Shown here in pieces: positions 15,772 through 24,020 of a stretch of 64,000 bases of DNA. The notes under the pieces are model-generated. The model was not told where the DNA came from, made no database searches, and was given only the letters and a program-made list of their open reading frames with translations. Source of the stretch: Akkermansia sp. (GTDB lineage: Bacteria > Verrucomicrobiota > Verrucomicrobiia > Verrucomicrobiales > Akkermansiaceae). The translations under genes were made by a program, and so were the position numbers. How positions within the stretch are numbered: position 1 is the first letter of the stretch; every line of letters starts with the position of its first letter. The stretch covers positions 57,180 through 121,179 of the forward strand of contig JAFQGF010000040.1 of NCBI GenBank assembly GCA_017415555.1, given 5' to 3'.

Positions 15772-18072
15772 ATGATTGAACAGTTACGCAAAAGGCTTCT
15801 GGATCGGGACAATCCCGTACGCATTCATCTCATCGGAGTAGCCGGTGCCGGCATGAGCGGCCTGGCACGCATGCTTCTGGAAATGGGGCACCGCGTAAGT
15901 GGCTGCGACCGAGTAACGAGCGATGAAACCGAGCGCCTGCAGCAAGCGGGGCTTGTGTTCTCCTGCCCCCACAGTGCAGCTTCTGTGAGCGATGCCGAGG
16001 TTGTCATCTATTCCAGCGCCATTCGCGAGGAAAACGTAGCTCTGGCAGCTGCACGCCGGAACAACTGCCTGTGCCTGCGCAGAGCCGAATGCCTGGCTGC
16101 CATTCTCAACAACAAGAAAGGCGTTGTTGTTGCCGGTACACACGGCAAGACGACCACCTCCGCCATGAGTGCTCACCTGCTCCGAGAGGGACGCATGCGC
16201 CCCTGCCACTATGTGGGTGCTGAAATTCCCGTATTGGGAGCCAATGCTCACTGGACGCAGGACAGCGAATACCTGGTAGCCGAGGGTGATGAGAGTGACG
16301 GCACGCTCGTCAACTACATCCCGGAGCACAGTATCATCCTTAATATTGAGGCAGAGCACCTGGACTTCTACCGCGATCTCGACCACATCAAGAGCGTGTT
16401 CCACCGCCTTTGCCGCCAGACTCGCGGCAAGCTCATCTACTGCAAGTCAGATGCCGGTGCCGCTGATGTGTGCTCCCAGTACCCCAACACCATTTCCTAC
16501 GGCTGGCAGGATGCCGACTACACCGCAACGGACGTCACCGTCAAACGCGGCCGCACCCTCTACACCATTAACCACAAGGGGAAGCCCCTGGGACGAGTAG
16601 AGCTGGGTATCCCCGGCCGTCATAATGTGCTCAACTCTCTTGCAGCCACTGCCCTGGCTCTGGAGCTGGGCTGCGACTTTGCCAGCATTACCCGAGGACT
16701 TGTAAGCTTCGCCGGAGCCCGCCGACGCTTCGAAACCAAGTACCTCTCCCGCGACTACCGCATCGTGGACGACTATGGGCACCACCCCACGGAAATTGCG
16801 GCCACCCTGCAAACGGCACAGAGCCTCAAGCCGGGGCGCCTCATCGTGCTTTTCCAGCCACACCGTTACACGCGCACACAGCTGCTGCGCGATGACTTTG
16901 GCCGTGTGCTACAGAATGTGGATAAGCTGTATGTGGCAGATGTATATCCTGCCAGTGAACCCCCGATTCCCGGCATCAGCGGGCAAACTATTGTAGACGC
17001 CGTACTGGAGCATGGCCCGGTGGATGCCGAGTTCCTTCCCAACCTGGCTCTGGCTCACCACGTGGTGGGCAATATCCTGCGTCCCGGCGACCTCTTCATC
17101 ACCCTGGGTGCAGGCAATGTGCACGAAGCCGGTAAGAAGATTGCAGCAGACCTGCGCGTGCTGGCAGAGATGCAGCAGGAGTGCGGCAGCGGCTTCACCT
17201 GCCGCCTCTACGAACCGATGAGCCGGCATACCACATGCGGCGTCGGCGGCGAGGCTCAGTACTGGATTGAGCCGGACAGCTTCGAGTGCATGCAGAATGT
17301 GGTCAACTTCTTCAAGGATCGCAACATCCCCGTACACACCGTGGGTCGCGGTTCCAACCTCATCGTCCGCGAAGGCGGTATCCGTGGTGCCGTGATACAC
17401 CCCGCTGCCGGCGAGTTCCGGAAACTGGAGATGCGCGGCAACAAGATTATTGCCGGTGCCGGCGTTAAACTCAAGAAACTGGCCGCCTTTGCCGCGCAGA
17501 ACGGCATCAGCGGCTTCGAATGGATGGACGGCATTCCCGGTTATGTGGGAGGCAGCCTCCGGCAGAACGCAGGAGCCATGGGAGGTGACATGTGGAGCGT
17601 ATTCCGCTCCGCCCTGGCACTGAATGACGATGGCGACATCATTGAGTTCGAAAAGGAAAGCATGCGCCCGGCCCAATACCGCCTCATTCCCGACTTTGAG
17701 CACAACATCGTCATGCAGGCTACTTTCTGCGGCACCCCCGGCAATCCGGCGGAAATCGAAGCCCGCACCGAAGACAGCCGCATACGGCGTAAGGCAAGCC
17801 AGCCGCTGGAACCCAGCGCAGGCTGCACCTTCGTGAATCCCCCCGAAATCCCTGCCGGTAAGCTCATCGATGAGCTCGGGCTCAAGGGCTACACCATTGG
17901 TGGTGCCCAGGTATCCCCCATGCACGCCAACTTCATCGTCAACATTAACAAAGCCAAGGCTACAGATGTGACGGAACTCATCGATTTCATTCGAAACAAG
18001 GTGAAGGCAGAGCGCGGCATCACCCTTCGCACCGAAGTTCAGGTCATTGGCGACCGTGAAGCGGAATTCTGA
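15772..18072 (+). CDS. MurC-MurB fusion: UDP-N-acetylmuramate--L-alanine ligase / UDP-N-acetylenolpyruvoylglucosamine reductase
   Basis: A 766-residue bifunctional cytoplasmic enzyme. Residues 1 to about 465 are MurC: 'IHLIGVAGAGMSGLARMLLE' nucleotide fold, ATP loop 'GTHGKTTTSAM' near 123, and 'VAEGDESDGTL'. From about 472 to the end it is MurB: FAD-binding 'VGRGSNLIVREGG', 'GIPGYVGGSLRQNAGAMGG' and 'PSAGCTFVNPP'. MurB forms UDP-MurNAc from the enolpyruvyl precursor and MurC adds the first alanine, so the fusion joins consecutive steps, but with the later enzyme first. The catalytic Ser of E. coli MurB is Cys here (near residue 684), a change also found in other MurB lineages. ddl and ftsQ follow, as in a dcw cluster. 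Confidence 0.95.
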   Translation: MIEQLRKRLLDRDNPVRIHLIGVAGAGMSGLARMLLEMGHRVSGCDRVTSDETERLQQAGLVFSCPHSAASVSDAEVVIYSSAIREENVALAAARRNNCLCLRRAECLAAILNNKKGVVVAGTHGKTTTSAMSAHLLREGRMRPCHYVGAEIPVLGANAHWTQDSEYLVAEGDESDGTLVNYIPEHSIILNIEAEHLDFYRDLDHIKSVFHRLCRQTRGKLIYCKSDAGAADVCSQYPNTISYGWQDADYTATDVTVKRGRTLYTINHKGKPLGRVELGIPGRHNVLNSLAATALALELGCDFASITRGLVSFAGARRRFETKYLSRDYRIVDDYGHHPTEIAATLQTAQSLKPGRLIVLFQPHRYTRTQLLRDDFGRVLQNVDKLYVADVYPASEPPIPGISGQTIVDAVLEHGPVDAEFLPNLALAHHVVGNILRPGDLFITLGAGNVHEAGKKIAADLRVLAEMQQECGSGFTCRLYEPMSRHTTCGVGGEAQYWIEPDSFECMQNVVNFFKDRNIPVHTVGRGSNLIVREGGIRGAVIHPAAGEFRKLEMRGNKIIAGAGVKLKKLAAFAAQNGISGFEWMDGIPGYVGGSLRQNAGAMGGDMWSVFRSALALNDDGDIIEFEKESMRPAQYRLIPDFEHNIVMQATFCGTPGNPAEIEARTEDSRIRRKASQPLEPSAGCTFVNPPEIPAGKLIDELGLKGYTIGGAQVSPMHANFIVNINKAKATDVTELIDFIRNKVKAERGITLRTEVQVIGDREAEF

Positions 18073-18086
18073 TATTAAATCTGTAT

Positions 18087-19010
18087 ATGAAAACACTTAC
18101 AAAAGACACAGCCATAGCCCTGCTGATGGGTGGTCCCGGTTCCGAGCGTGAGGTTTCCCTCGTATCCGGCAATGCCGTTCTGGAGGCACTGCGAGCAGAA
18201 GGGTTCACCCGTGTGACGCCCGTCATCGTGGAAAATGTTCGCCCCGCCATCCCCGAGGGCACCGAACTGTGCTACAACATGATTCACGGAACCTACGGCG
18301 AGGATGGCGGCCTGCAGGCTTACCTGGAAGAGCTGGGTATTCCCTACACCGGTGCCGGCTCCGAAACTAGCCGCAACTGCTTCGATAAGATTCTCACCAA
18401 GAGAGCCTTCTTTGCCGCGGGCGTTCCCACCCCCAAAGATGAGGTTATCGGCAGCGGAGAAATGCCCACCATAGGTGTTCCCTGCGTGATTAAACCTCCG
18501 TGCGAAGGCTCCTCCGTGGGCGTGAGCATTGTGAAGAGCGAGGAAGAGCTGCCCGCCGCCGTGGCAGAAGCCGCAAAATACGGCACGGATTTGCTAGTCG
18601 AGGAATACATCGCCGGCAAGGAGCTGACGGTTGCTATTTTTGATGGCACGGCCCTCCCCGTCATCCACATTGCCCCCAGGGAAGGATTCTACGATTTCGC
18701 AAACAAGTACCCCGCCCTTTCCGGTGGCGTCGGCTCCGACTACATCTGCCCGGCAGATATCACCCCGGAGGAGACAAAAGCCGTACAGGAAGCAGCCTTG
18801 GCTGCCTACAAGGCTCTCAACGTGGAGGTCTATGGGCGCGTGGACGTACTGCTTACCGATGACGGCAAGCCATATGTTCTGGAAATCAACACCATCCCCG
18901 GCATGACCAGCGCCTCCCTCTTCCCCAAGGCCGCCGCAGCAGTCGGCATCAGCTTTGGTGAACTTTGCACCCGCATCGCGGAAATCTCCCTTAATCAGCC
19001 GCGCGGCTGA
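18087..19010 (+). CDS. ddl: D-alanine--D-alanine ligase
   Basis: A 307-residue ATP-grasp ligase that makes the D-Ala-D-Ala terminus of the peptidoglycan stem peptide. Recognisable pieces are the N-terminal 'LLMGGPGSEREVSLVSGNAV', the ATP-binding 'CVIKPPCEGSSVGVSIV' with the loop serine, 'EEYIAGKELTVAIFDG', and the metal-binding 'YGRVDVLLTDDGKPYVLEIN' followed by 'TIPGMTSASLFPKAA'. Length and motifs are normal. It starts 14 bp after the MurC-MurB fusion and lies 14 bp before ftsQ, so the three are one transcription unit. No Shine-Dalgarno motif precedes the ATG. Confidence 0.96.
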   Translation: MKTLTKDTAIALLMGGPGSEREVSLVSGNAVLEALRAEGFTRVTPVIVENVRPAIPEGTELCYNMIHGTYGEDGGLQAYLEELGIPYTGAGSETSRNCFDKILTKRAFFAAGVPTPKDEVIGSGEMPTIGVPCVIKPPCEGSSVGVSIVKSEEELPAAVAEAAKYGTDLLVEEYIAGKELTVAIFDGTALPVIHIAPREGFYDFANKYPALSGGVGSDYICPADITPEETKAVQEAALAAYKALNVEVYGRVDVLLTDDGKPYVLEINTIPGMTSASLFPKAAAAVGISFGELCTRIAEISLNQPRG

Positions 19011-19024
19011 CGCTTGCCCGCCGC

Positions 19025-19945
19025 ATGAAGCAGCAGAATAAATACCGCACAGATAAAAAAGAGAATGTGCAGCTACTGGAGAAGGCGCTCTCCTTCCGGG
19101 ATCGCCTCTTCAGTGCGCTGGCGCTCCGGCGCGGAGTACGACACCTCAGAAAAATACTGCTCATTCTGCTGATAGCGGCACCGATTGTATTTGGTATTGC
19201 ATACTCTCTCTTCTATGCCGTAGAGAAGGCATACAGTCTCAGCATCGACAACATCCACTACATCTCCCGCCACGGGCTCATCTCCCGCGCTCAGACCATG
19301 GAGATACTCGGCATCCGCGAGGCCATCAACATGGCTACCCTTGATGTAAAAAGCATGGAGAAGAAACTGCTGAGTAACCCTTGCATTGCAGCAGCAAGCA
19401 TCCGTGCAGAAATGCCGGAAACACTGCATATCGAAATCGAGGAACGCATCCCCGTTGTCTACGTCGAGCAGGAAAGCGGAGCGGAAACCGGCAACCGTAC
19501 GCGTCTCTTCATGGATCCTGCCGGAGTCCTCTTCCCCGTGGAGGAAAAATACCATCGCAATTTCCTTAACGCTCCCACTTGGTACCTCCAGCCGGAAGAT
19601 GTACGGGAACTTGTATCCGGTGCCGTCATTGCAGAAGATAAATGCCGCCCCATTAAAGAACTTATCGCTGCATCCAACGCCTACAACCTGACAGAAATTC
19701 CCGCCATACAGGAAATTTTCCGCCCCAAGGAATGGAAACTCATCCTTACCCTGGAGAACGGAGCGGAAGTCCTCATGCAGGTATACAACATTAAGGACCA
19801 GATGGCGCGTCTGGCTATGATTCTGGAGCACTCCCGCGCCACAGGAAAACCCATCCGCAGTGTGAATGTTATCCCCAAAATCAATCCGGCGGTTATCTAT
19901 GCACCCCCCACAGAGGCAAACGAGACACCACAAAAGCAACCCTGA
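19025..19945 (+). CDS. ftsQ: Cell division protein FtsQ/DivIB-like
   Basis: A 306-residue bitopic protein with a basic cytoplasmic N-terminus, one membrane segment (about residues 44-66), then a POTRA domain ('SIDNIHYISRHGLISRAQTM' to 'LHIEIEERIPVVYVE') and a beta domain, the order found in FtsQ. FtsQ bridges early and late division proteins in the periplasm. The phrase 'IEERIPVVYV' corresponds to the conserved 'v.ER.PvA.w' of the family. Position after murC/murB and ddl supports the call strongly. In most bacteria ftsA and ftsZ follow; here the next genes are nusA and infB, so the cluster has been interrupted or rearranged. Confidence 0.88.
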   Translation: MKQQNKYRTDKKENVQLLEKALSFRDRLFSALALRRGVRHLRKILLILLIAAPIVFGIAYSLFYAVEKAYSLSIDNIHYISRHGLISRAQTMEILGIREAINMATLDVKSMEKKLLSNPCIAAASIRAEMPETLHIEIEERIPVVYVEQESGAETGNRTRLFMDPAGVLFPVEEKYHRNFLNAPTWYLQPEDVRELVSGAVIAEDKCRPIKELIAASNAYNLTEIPAIQEIFRPKEWKLILTLENGAEVLMQVYNIKDQMARLAMILEHSRATGKPIRSVNVIPKINPAVIYAPPTEANETPQKQP

Positions 19946-19992
19946 TTCGTACTTTGCCGCGCAAGAAATTCGACATGAGCACAGCATTTTGC

Positions 19993-20021
19993 TTGACAGG
20001 TGAGCACGATTACGCTAGGAT
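19993..20021 (+). promoter_or_regulatory. Promoter of the nusA-infB-rbfA operon
   Basis: Perfect -35 TTGACA (19993-19998), 17-bp spacer, -10 TAGGAT (20016-20021). It predicts an RNA start near 20028, about 28 nt upstream of a terminator-like hairpin, giving nusA a leader of about 90 nt, longer than almost any other in the window. Confidence 0.82.
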
Positions 20022-20055
20022 GAGCTCGTACAAGTTCCGGTCTGATGAGATTGGG

Positions 20056-20081
20056 GCGGGTCTGTGACCCGCTCTTTTTTT
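20056..20081 (+). terminator. Intrinsic terminator/attenuator in the nusA leader
   Basis: GCGGGTC (20056-20062), loop TGT, GACCCGC (20066-20072), then TC and seven T's. It lies downstream of the promoter at 19993 and 37 nt upstream of the nusA ATG, so it must be read through to express nusA from that promoter. It would also terminate transcripts arriving from ftsQ. Confidence 0.85.
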
Positions 20082-20118
20082 ATAGCCGGTTGAAAATCAC
20101 ACATCTATAACAATCACC

Positions 20119-21405
20119 ATGGCAGCCACAGACATCTCCGCTCTGATCGATTTCTACGTTCGCGAAAAAGACATTACCCGCGAACGAGTACTGCAGGCTC
20201 TTGAAGCTTCCTTCCTCACCGCCTATTCCAAAATGGTGGACGGTGCAGATCGCATTCGCCATATCAAAGCTGTAATCGACCCACAGAAGAACAGCGTGAA
20301 AATCAAAGCCCGCATGCTGGTGGTTGAGGATGATGATTTCAGTGACCCCTGGAATGAGGTGAAGTTCTCCGTAGCAGCCGAGATGGCAGCACGCAAGGGC
20401 AAGACCATTGAGCCCGGCCAGAATATCACCATGAACATCACGCCCAAGGACTTTGGACGTATTGCCGTGCAGACAGCCCGCCAGACCATGCAGCAGCGCA
20501 TTCGCAAAGCCGAGCAGGAAATGCTGGCCGATGCATTCAAGGATCGTGTGGGAGAACTGGTTACCGGCACCGTGCGCCGCTACGACAAGGGGGATGTAAT
20601 CGTGGAAGTCGATAAGTTTGAAGGCATTGTACCGCTGCGCCAGCGTATCCCCGGAGAGGATTACAGTGCGGGCGACCAGCTGCGGTTCTACGTAGTGGAA
20701 GTGCGAGATGGTGCACGCGGCCACGAGCTCATCCTTTCCCGCAGCCACCCGAACCTTGTACGTCGCCTTTTTGAAAGCGAGGTGATGGAGATTTATGATA
20801 ACACCGTGGAGATAGTCAACATCGTGCGCGAAGCCGGCTACCGCACCAAGATGGTGGTGCGCAGCGAGGATCCGAATGTGGACGCCATCGGTGCCTGTGT
20901 GGGTACACGCGGTGCCCGCGTGAAGAACGTAGTCAACGAGCTGAACCGCGAGAAGGTGGACATCATTGAGTACACCGACGACAAAGCCGCCATGGTGCAG
21001 GAATCTCTGGCTCCCATCGACCCCATCAAGATTGAGATAGACAACGCCGCCCGCCTCGTGACGGTCTATGTGGCAGACGACAAAGCCGCAGCCAAAGCCA
21101 AGGGTCGCCGCGGCCAGAATGTGCGCCTGACCGGTCGCCTCATCTCTTCCCCCGGCGAGCGCTGGGAGGTGCGTGTGGAGCCCTACGACAACATGACCCG
21201 CACCAAGAACCTGGCCTCCGAAGGTGCCAGCGAGCTGGTAACGGCTCTGGATGTGTCACCCGAACTGGCCACCAAAATGATTGAAGCCGGCTTCACCACC
21301 GTGCAAGGCATTGCCAGCTATGTGCAGCCCGAAGACCTGGTGGATGCTCTGGGAATCAGCGAGGACCAGGCATTTGCTATCGTGGACAAGGCAAAAAATG
21401 CATAA
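20119..21405 (+). CDS. nusA: Transcription termination/antitermination factor NusA
   Basis: A 428-residue NusA with the expected order: N-terminal RNA-polymerase-binding domain (1 to about 130), S1 domain ('ELVTGTVRRYDKGDVIVEV'), and two KH domains ('VDAIGACVGTRGARVKNVV', 'AKGRRGQNVRLTGRLIS'). It ends with one short helical repeat ('ELATKMIEAGFTTVQGIASY') rather than the two acidic repeats of E. coli. NusA modulates pausing, intrinsic termination and antitermination. It heads the nusA-infB-rbfA order conserved in many bacteria. A terminator-like hairpin in its own leader suggests autoregulation, because NusA itself stimulates such terminators. rimP, often upstream, is absent here. Confidence 0.96.
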   Translation: MAATDISALIDFYVREKDITRERVLQALEASFLTAYSKMVDGADRIRHIKAVIDPQKNSVKIKARMLVVEDDDFSDPWNEVKFSVAAEMAARKGKTIEPGQNITMNITPKDFGRIAVQTARQTMQQRIRKAEQEMLADAFKDRVGELVTGTVRRYDKGDVIVEVDKFEGIVPLRQRIPGEDYSAGDQLRFYVVEVRDGARGHELILSRSHPNLVRRLFESEVMEIYDNTVEIVNIVREAGYRTKMVVRSEDPNVDAIGACVGTRGARVKNVVNELNREKVDIIEYTDDKAAMVQESLAPIDPIKIEIDNAARLVTVYVADDKAAAKAKGRRGQNVRLTGRLISSPGERWEVRVEPYDNMTRTKNLASEGASELVTALDVSPELATKMIEAGFTTVQGIASYVQPEDLVDALGISEDQAFAIVDKAKNA

Positions 21406-21457
21406 ATACAGCCGGTTACACAGGTAACTCAAATTAAGCATAACGATTTTTCCCCAC

Positions 21458-23596
21458 ATGTCTGACCAGAAGAAAAAGCCCGAGGTTCTGGACCTTCTCG
21501 GTGGAACAAAGAAGAAGCGCCAGGCACCGTCCGCCGGCAACAATCGCCAGGCTCAGGCGCCGGCAACGGCCGGCAGCAAGCCCGCGGCCACCCCCCGCAA
21601 AGCGGCAGACCCCGCGCCCAAGCAGGCAGCGGCTCGAAATGCAGCCGCCCCGAAAAAAGCCGCTCTGGATTTGCTGAATCCACAGCGCAAAAAGGCAGCG
21701 CCCGCCCCCAAACCGACTCCGACACCGACTCCGACACCGGCACCGGCCCCTGAGCCCAAAGAGACCCCTGCTCCGGCTCCCGCCCCGGTAGCAACGGAAC
21801 CGGCCGGCGACAAGATTATTAATGTGAAGCCCCCTGTATCCGTCGCGGAACTGGCAGCAGCCATGGGACTGAAGCCCTTTAAGCTCATTGCTGAGCTGAT
21901 GCCCATGGGTGTTTTTGCCAACCCCGCTACATCGCTGGACAGCGACCAGGTGGCAGCCCTGTGCGAAAAGCACGGCTACGCCTTCGAGCGAGTCAAGCGA
22001 GAGAAAGGAGCCGGAGTCAAGGCTCCTGTGGAAGTAGTGAAGGAGCCGGAACCCGTTGCCGTAGAAGAGGAACCGGAGGATGCTCTGAAAGTGCGTACTC
22101 CCATTATCACCGTCATGGGCCATGTGGACCATGGCAAGACCTCCCTTCTGGACTACATTCGTCGTACCAAGGTTGTAGCTGGTGAAGCCGGCGGCATTAC
22201 CCAACACATCGGGGCCTACTCTGTAGACCATGGAGGCAACATCCTTACCTTTATCGACACTCCCGGGCACGCCATCTTTACCGAAATGCGCGCCCGCGGC
22301 GCGGACGTGACAGACATTGTGGTGCTGGTCGTGGCTGCCAACGATGGTATCATGCCGCAGACACGCGAGGCCATCACACATGCCAAGGCCGCCGGTAAGA
22401 CCATTATCGTGGCTGTAAACAAGTGCGACCTTCCTGCAGCAGACCCCGTGCGCGTGCGTACCCAGCTGATGGAGGAAGGGCTGATGCCCACAGATTTCGG
22501 CGGCGACATCGAGTGCGTGGACGTGTCCGCCCACACGGGTGACGGCATAGACAACCTGCTCGACCTGCTCTGCCTGCAGGCGGAAGTGCTGGAGCTCAAG
22601 GCCAATCCCCGCGCCAACTGCCGAGCCTCTATCATTGAAGCCCGTATGGAACAGGGTAAAGGCAGCTCCGCCACCGTTATCGTGCAGAGCGGTACCCTCA
22701 AAGTGGGTATGCCCTTCATCTGCGGCCCCTACGCCGGTAAAATCAAAACGCTTTTTAACGACCAGGGCAAAGCCATTAAGAAAGTAACCCCCGGCATGCC
22801 TGCCGAAGTGTCCGGCTTCCTTCAGACCCCCAATGTCGGTGATGAGCTGGTGGAGATGAAAAATGAGCGTGAGGCTCGCCGCCTCGCCGAAGAACGCCAA
22901 GAGGAGCTGCGCCAGCAGCGTCTCAGTGCACCCCGTCGTTCCCGCATGGAAGACATTCTGGCCATGATGGGTGATGGCAGCCAGAAGGCTGTACTGAAGC
23001 TCTACTTGAAGGGTGACGTACAGGGTTCTGTGGAGGCCATTAAGAAGGCTATTCTGGACATCGAAAGCGAGAAAGTGGAGTGCCAGTTCATCGGAGCAGC
23101 AGCCGGCCCCATCTCGGAGAGCGATATTCTGCTGGCCTCCTCATCAGATGCCGTTATCCTCGGCTTCAATGTGAAGGTGGAGAGCAACGCCGTGAAGGCC
23201 GTGAAGCGCGAAGGCGTGCAAGTGAAGATTTACTCTATCGTGTACGAGCTCATCGACCAGGTGAAGGACGCTATGCTCGGCTTGCTGGAGCCCGAGACGC
23301 GCGAGACAATTCTGGGTCATGCCGAGATTCGCCAGGTCTTCAAGTTGAACAAAGGCCGCGCAGCGGGGTCTTATGTATCGGACGGCAAAATGCTGCGCAC
23401 AGCAGAGGCTCGCGTACTGCGCGATGGTCAGGTTGTATTCGACGGCAAGATGTCTACCCTGCGCCGCTTCCAGGACGAGGTGGAAGAGGTCAAAGCCGGT
23501 CTGGAATGCGGTATCCGCCTGGCAGACTACAACGACTACGAGGAAGGCGACATCATCGAATGCTATACCCTCGAGAAGATTAAGCAAACCCTGTAA
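21458..23596 (+). CDS. infB: Translation initiation factor IF-2
   Basis: A 712-residue GTPase that brings initiator fMet-tRNA to the ribosome. The first 115 or so residues are a low-complexity Ala/Pro/Lys linker, including a repeated '[15 protein letters not shown]' encoded by a short tandem repeat near 21716-21745, which may vary between strains. An IF2_N domain follows (about 125-185). The G domain has '[12 protein letters not shown]' (near 220), 'DTPGHAIF' and 'NKCDLP'; domains II to IV run to the end, including '[14 protein letters not shown]' and the initiator-tRNA-binding C-terminal barrel. It is shorter than E. coli IF2 because the N-terminal region is reduced. Confidence 0.97.
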   Translation: MSDQKKKPEVLDLLGGTKKKRQAPSAGNNRQAQAPATAGSKPAATPRKAADPAPKQAAARNAAAPKKAALDLLNPQRKKAAPAPKPTPTPTPTPAPAPEPKETPAPAPAPVATEPAGDKIINVKPPVSVAELAAAMGLKPFKLIAELMPMGVFANPATSLDSDQVAALCEKHGYAFERVKREKGAGVKAPVEVVKEPEPVAVEEEPEDALKVRTPIITVMGHVDHGKTSLLDYIRRTKVVAGEAGGITQHIGAYSVDHGGNILTFIDTPGHAIFTEMRARGADVTDIVVLVVAANDGIMPQTREAITHAKAAGKTIIVAVNKCDLPAADPVRVRTQLMEEGLMPTDFGGDIECVDVSAHTGDGIDNLLDLLCLQAEVLELKANPRANCRASIIEARMEQGKGSSATVIVQSGTLKVGMPFICGPYAGKIKTLFNDQGKAIKKVTPGMPAEVSGFLQTPNVGDELVEMKNEREARRLAEERQEELRQQRLSAPRRSRMEDILAMMGDGSQKAVLKLYLKGDVQGSVEAIKKAILDIESEKVECQFIGAAAGPISESDILLASSSDAVILGFNVKVESNAVKAVKREGVQVKIYSIVYELIDQVKDAMLGLLEPETRETILGHAEIRQVFKLNKGRAAGSYVSDGKMLRTAEARVLRDGQVVFDGKMSTLRRFQDEVEEVKAGLECGIRLADYNDYEEGDIIECYTLEKIKQTL

Positions 23597-23607
23597 GAAC
23601 ACAAACT

Positions 23608-23994
23608 ATGGCAACACGCCGACTCGACAAAGTAAACGAGCTGATGAAGCGAGAAATAGGCTCCTTTGTGCAAAAGGAGTTTGAGTGGAATGGCACCATC
23701 GTTTCCATCCTCCAGGTCGAAATTACAGAAGACCTGAAGGAAGGCCGCGTCTGGGTCGGTGTAGTTGGCCGTATGTCCCCGGCGCAGGTCATTGACAAAC
23801 TGACGCGCAATCGGGGGCTCATACAGAAGGCAGTCAGCAAGCGTGTTGTGCTGCGCAACACGCCGCGCCTCACCTTTAAGCACGACAATTCCGCACAGCG
23901 AGGGGTGGATTTAGTCAACCTGCTGGAAGATATCGACAAGAATCTCCCCAAAGCGCCCCCGCTGCCGGAGGGAGAGACCGACCCTGAAATTTAA
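23608..23994 (+). CDS. rbfA: 30S ribosome-binding factor RbfA
   Basis: A 128-residue single-domain KH-type protein that aids late 16S rRNA maturation and cold adaptation. 'RRLDKVNELMKREIGSFVQ' is the typical start, and 'GVVGRMSPAQVIDKLTRNR' with 'RVVLRNTPRLTFKHDNSAQR' matches the family's 'RNTPELVFHVDDSAERG' signature. It starts 11 bp after infB and is clearly in the same operon. The stop is followed after 26 bp by the large AsmA-like gene. Confidence 0.93.
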   Translation: MATRRLDKVNELMKREIGSFVQKEFEWNGTIVSILQVEITEDLKEGRVWVGVVGRMSPAQVIDKLTRNRGLIQKAVSKRVVLRNTPRLTFKHDNSAQRGVDLVNLLEDIDKNLPKAPPLPEGETDPEI

Positions 23995-24020
23995 GTAAGG
24001 CGCTACATAGCACAGAGACC

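Noticed and set aside
15618..15824. 68-codon minus-strand frame over the murC promoter
   Set aside because: It overlaps the murC start and promoter, has no similarity and no start signal.
21434..22900. 488-codon open frame antisense to infB
   Set aside because: Covers the repetitive Ala/Pro region of IF2 in antisense, giving low-complexity Gly/Arg text; not a plausible protein.
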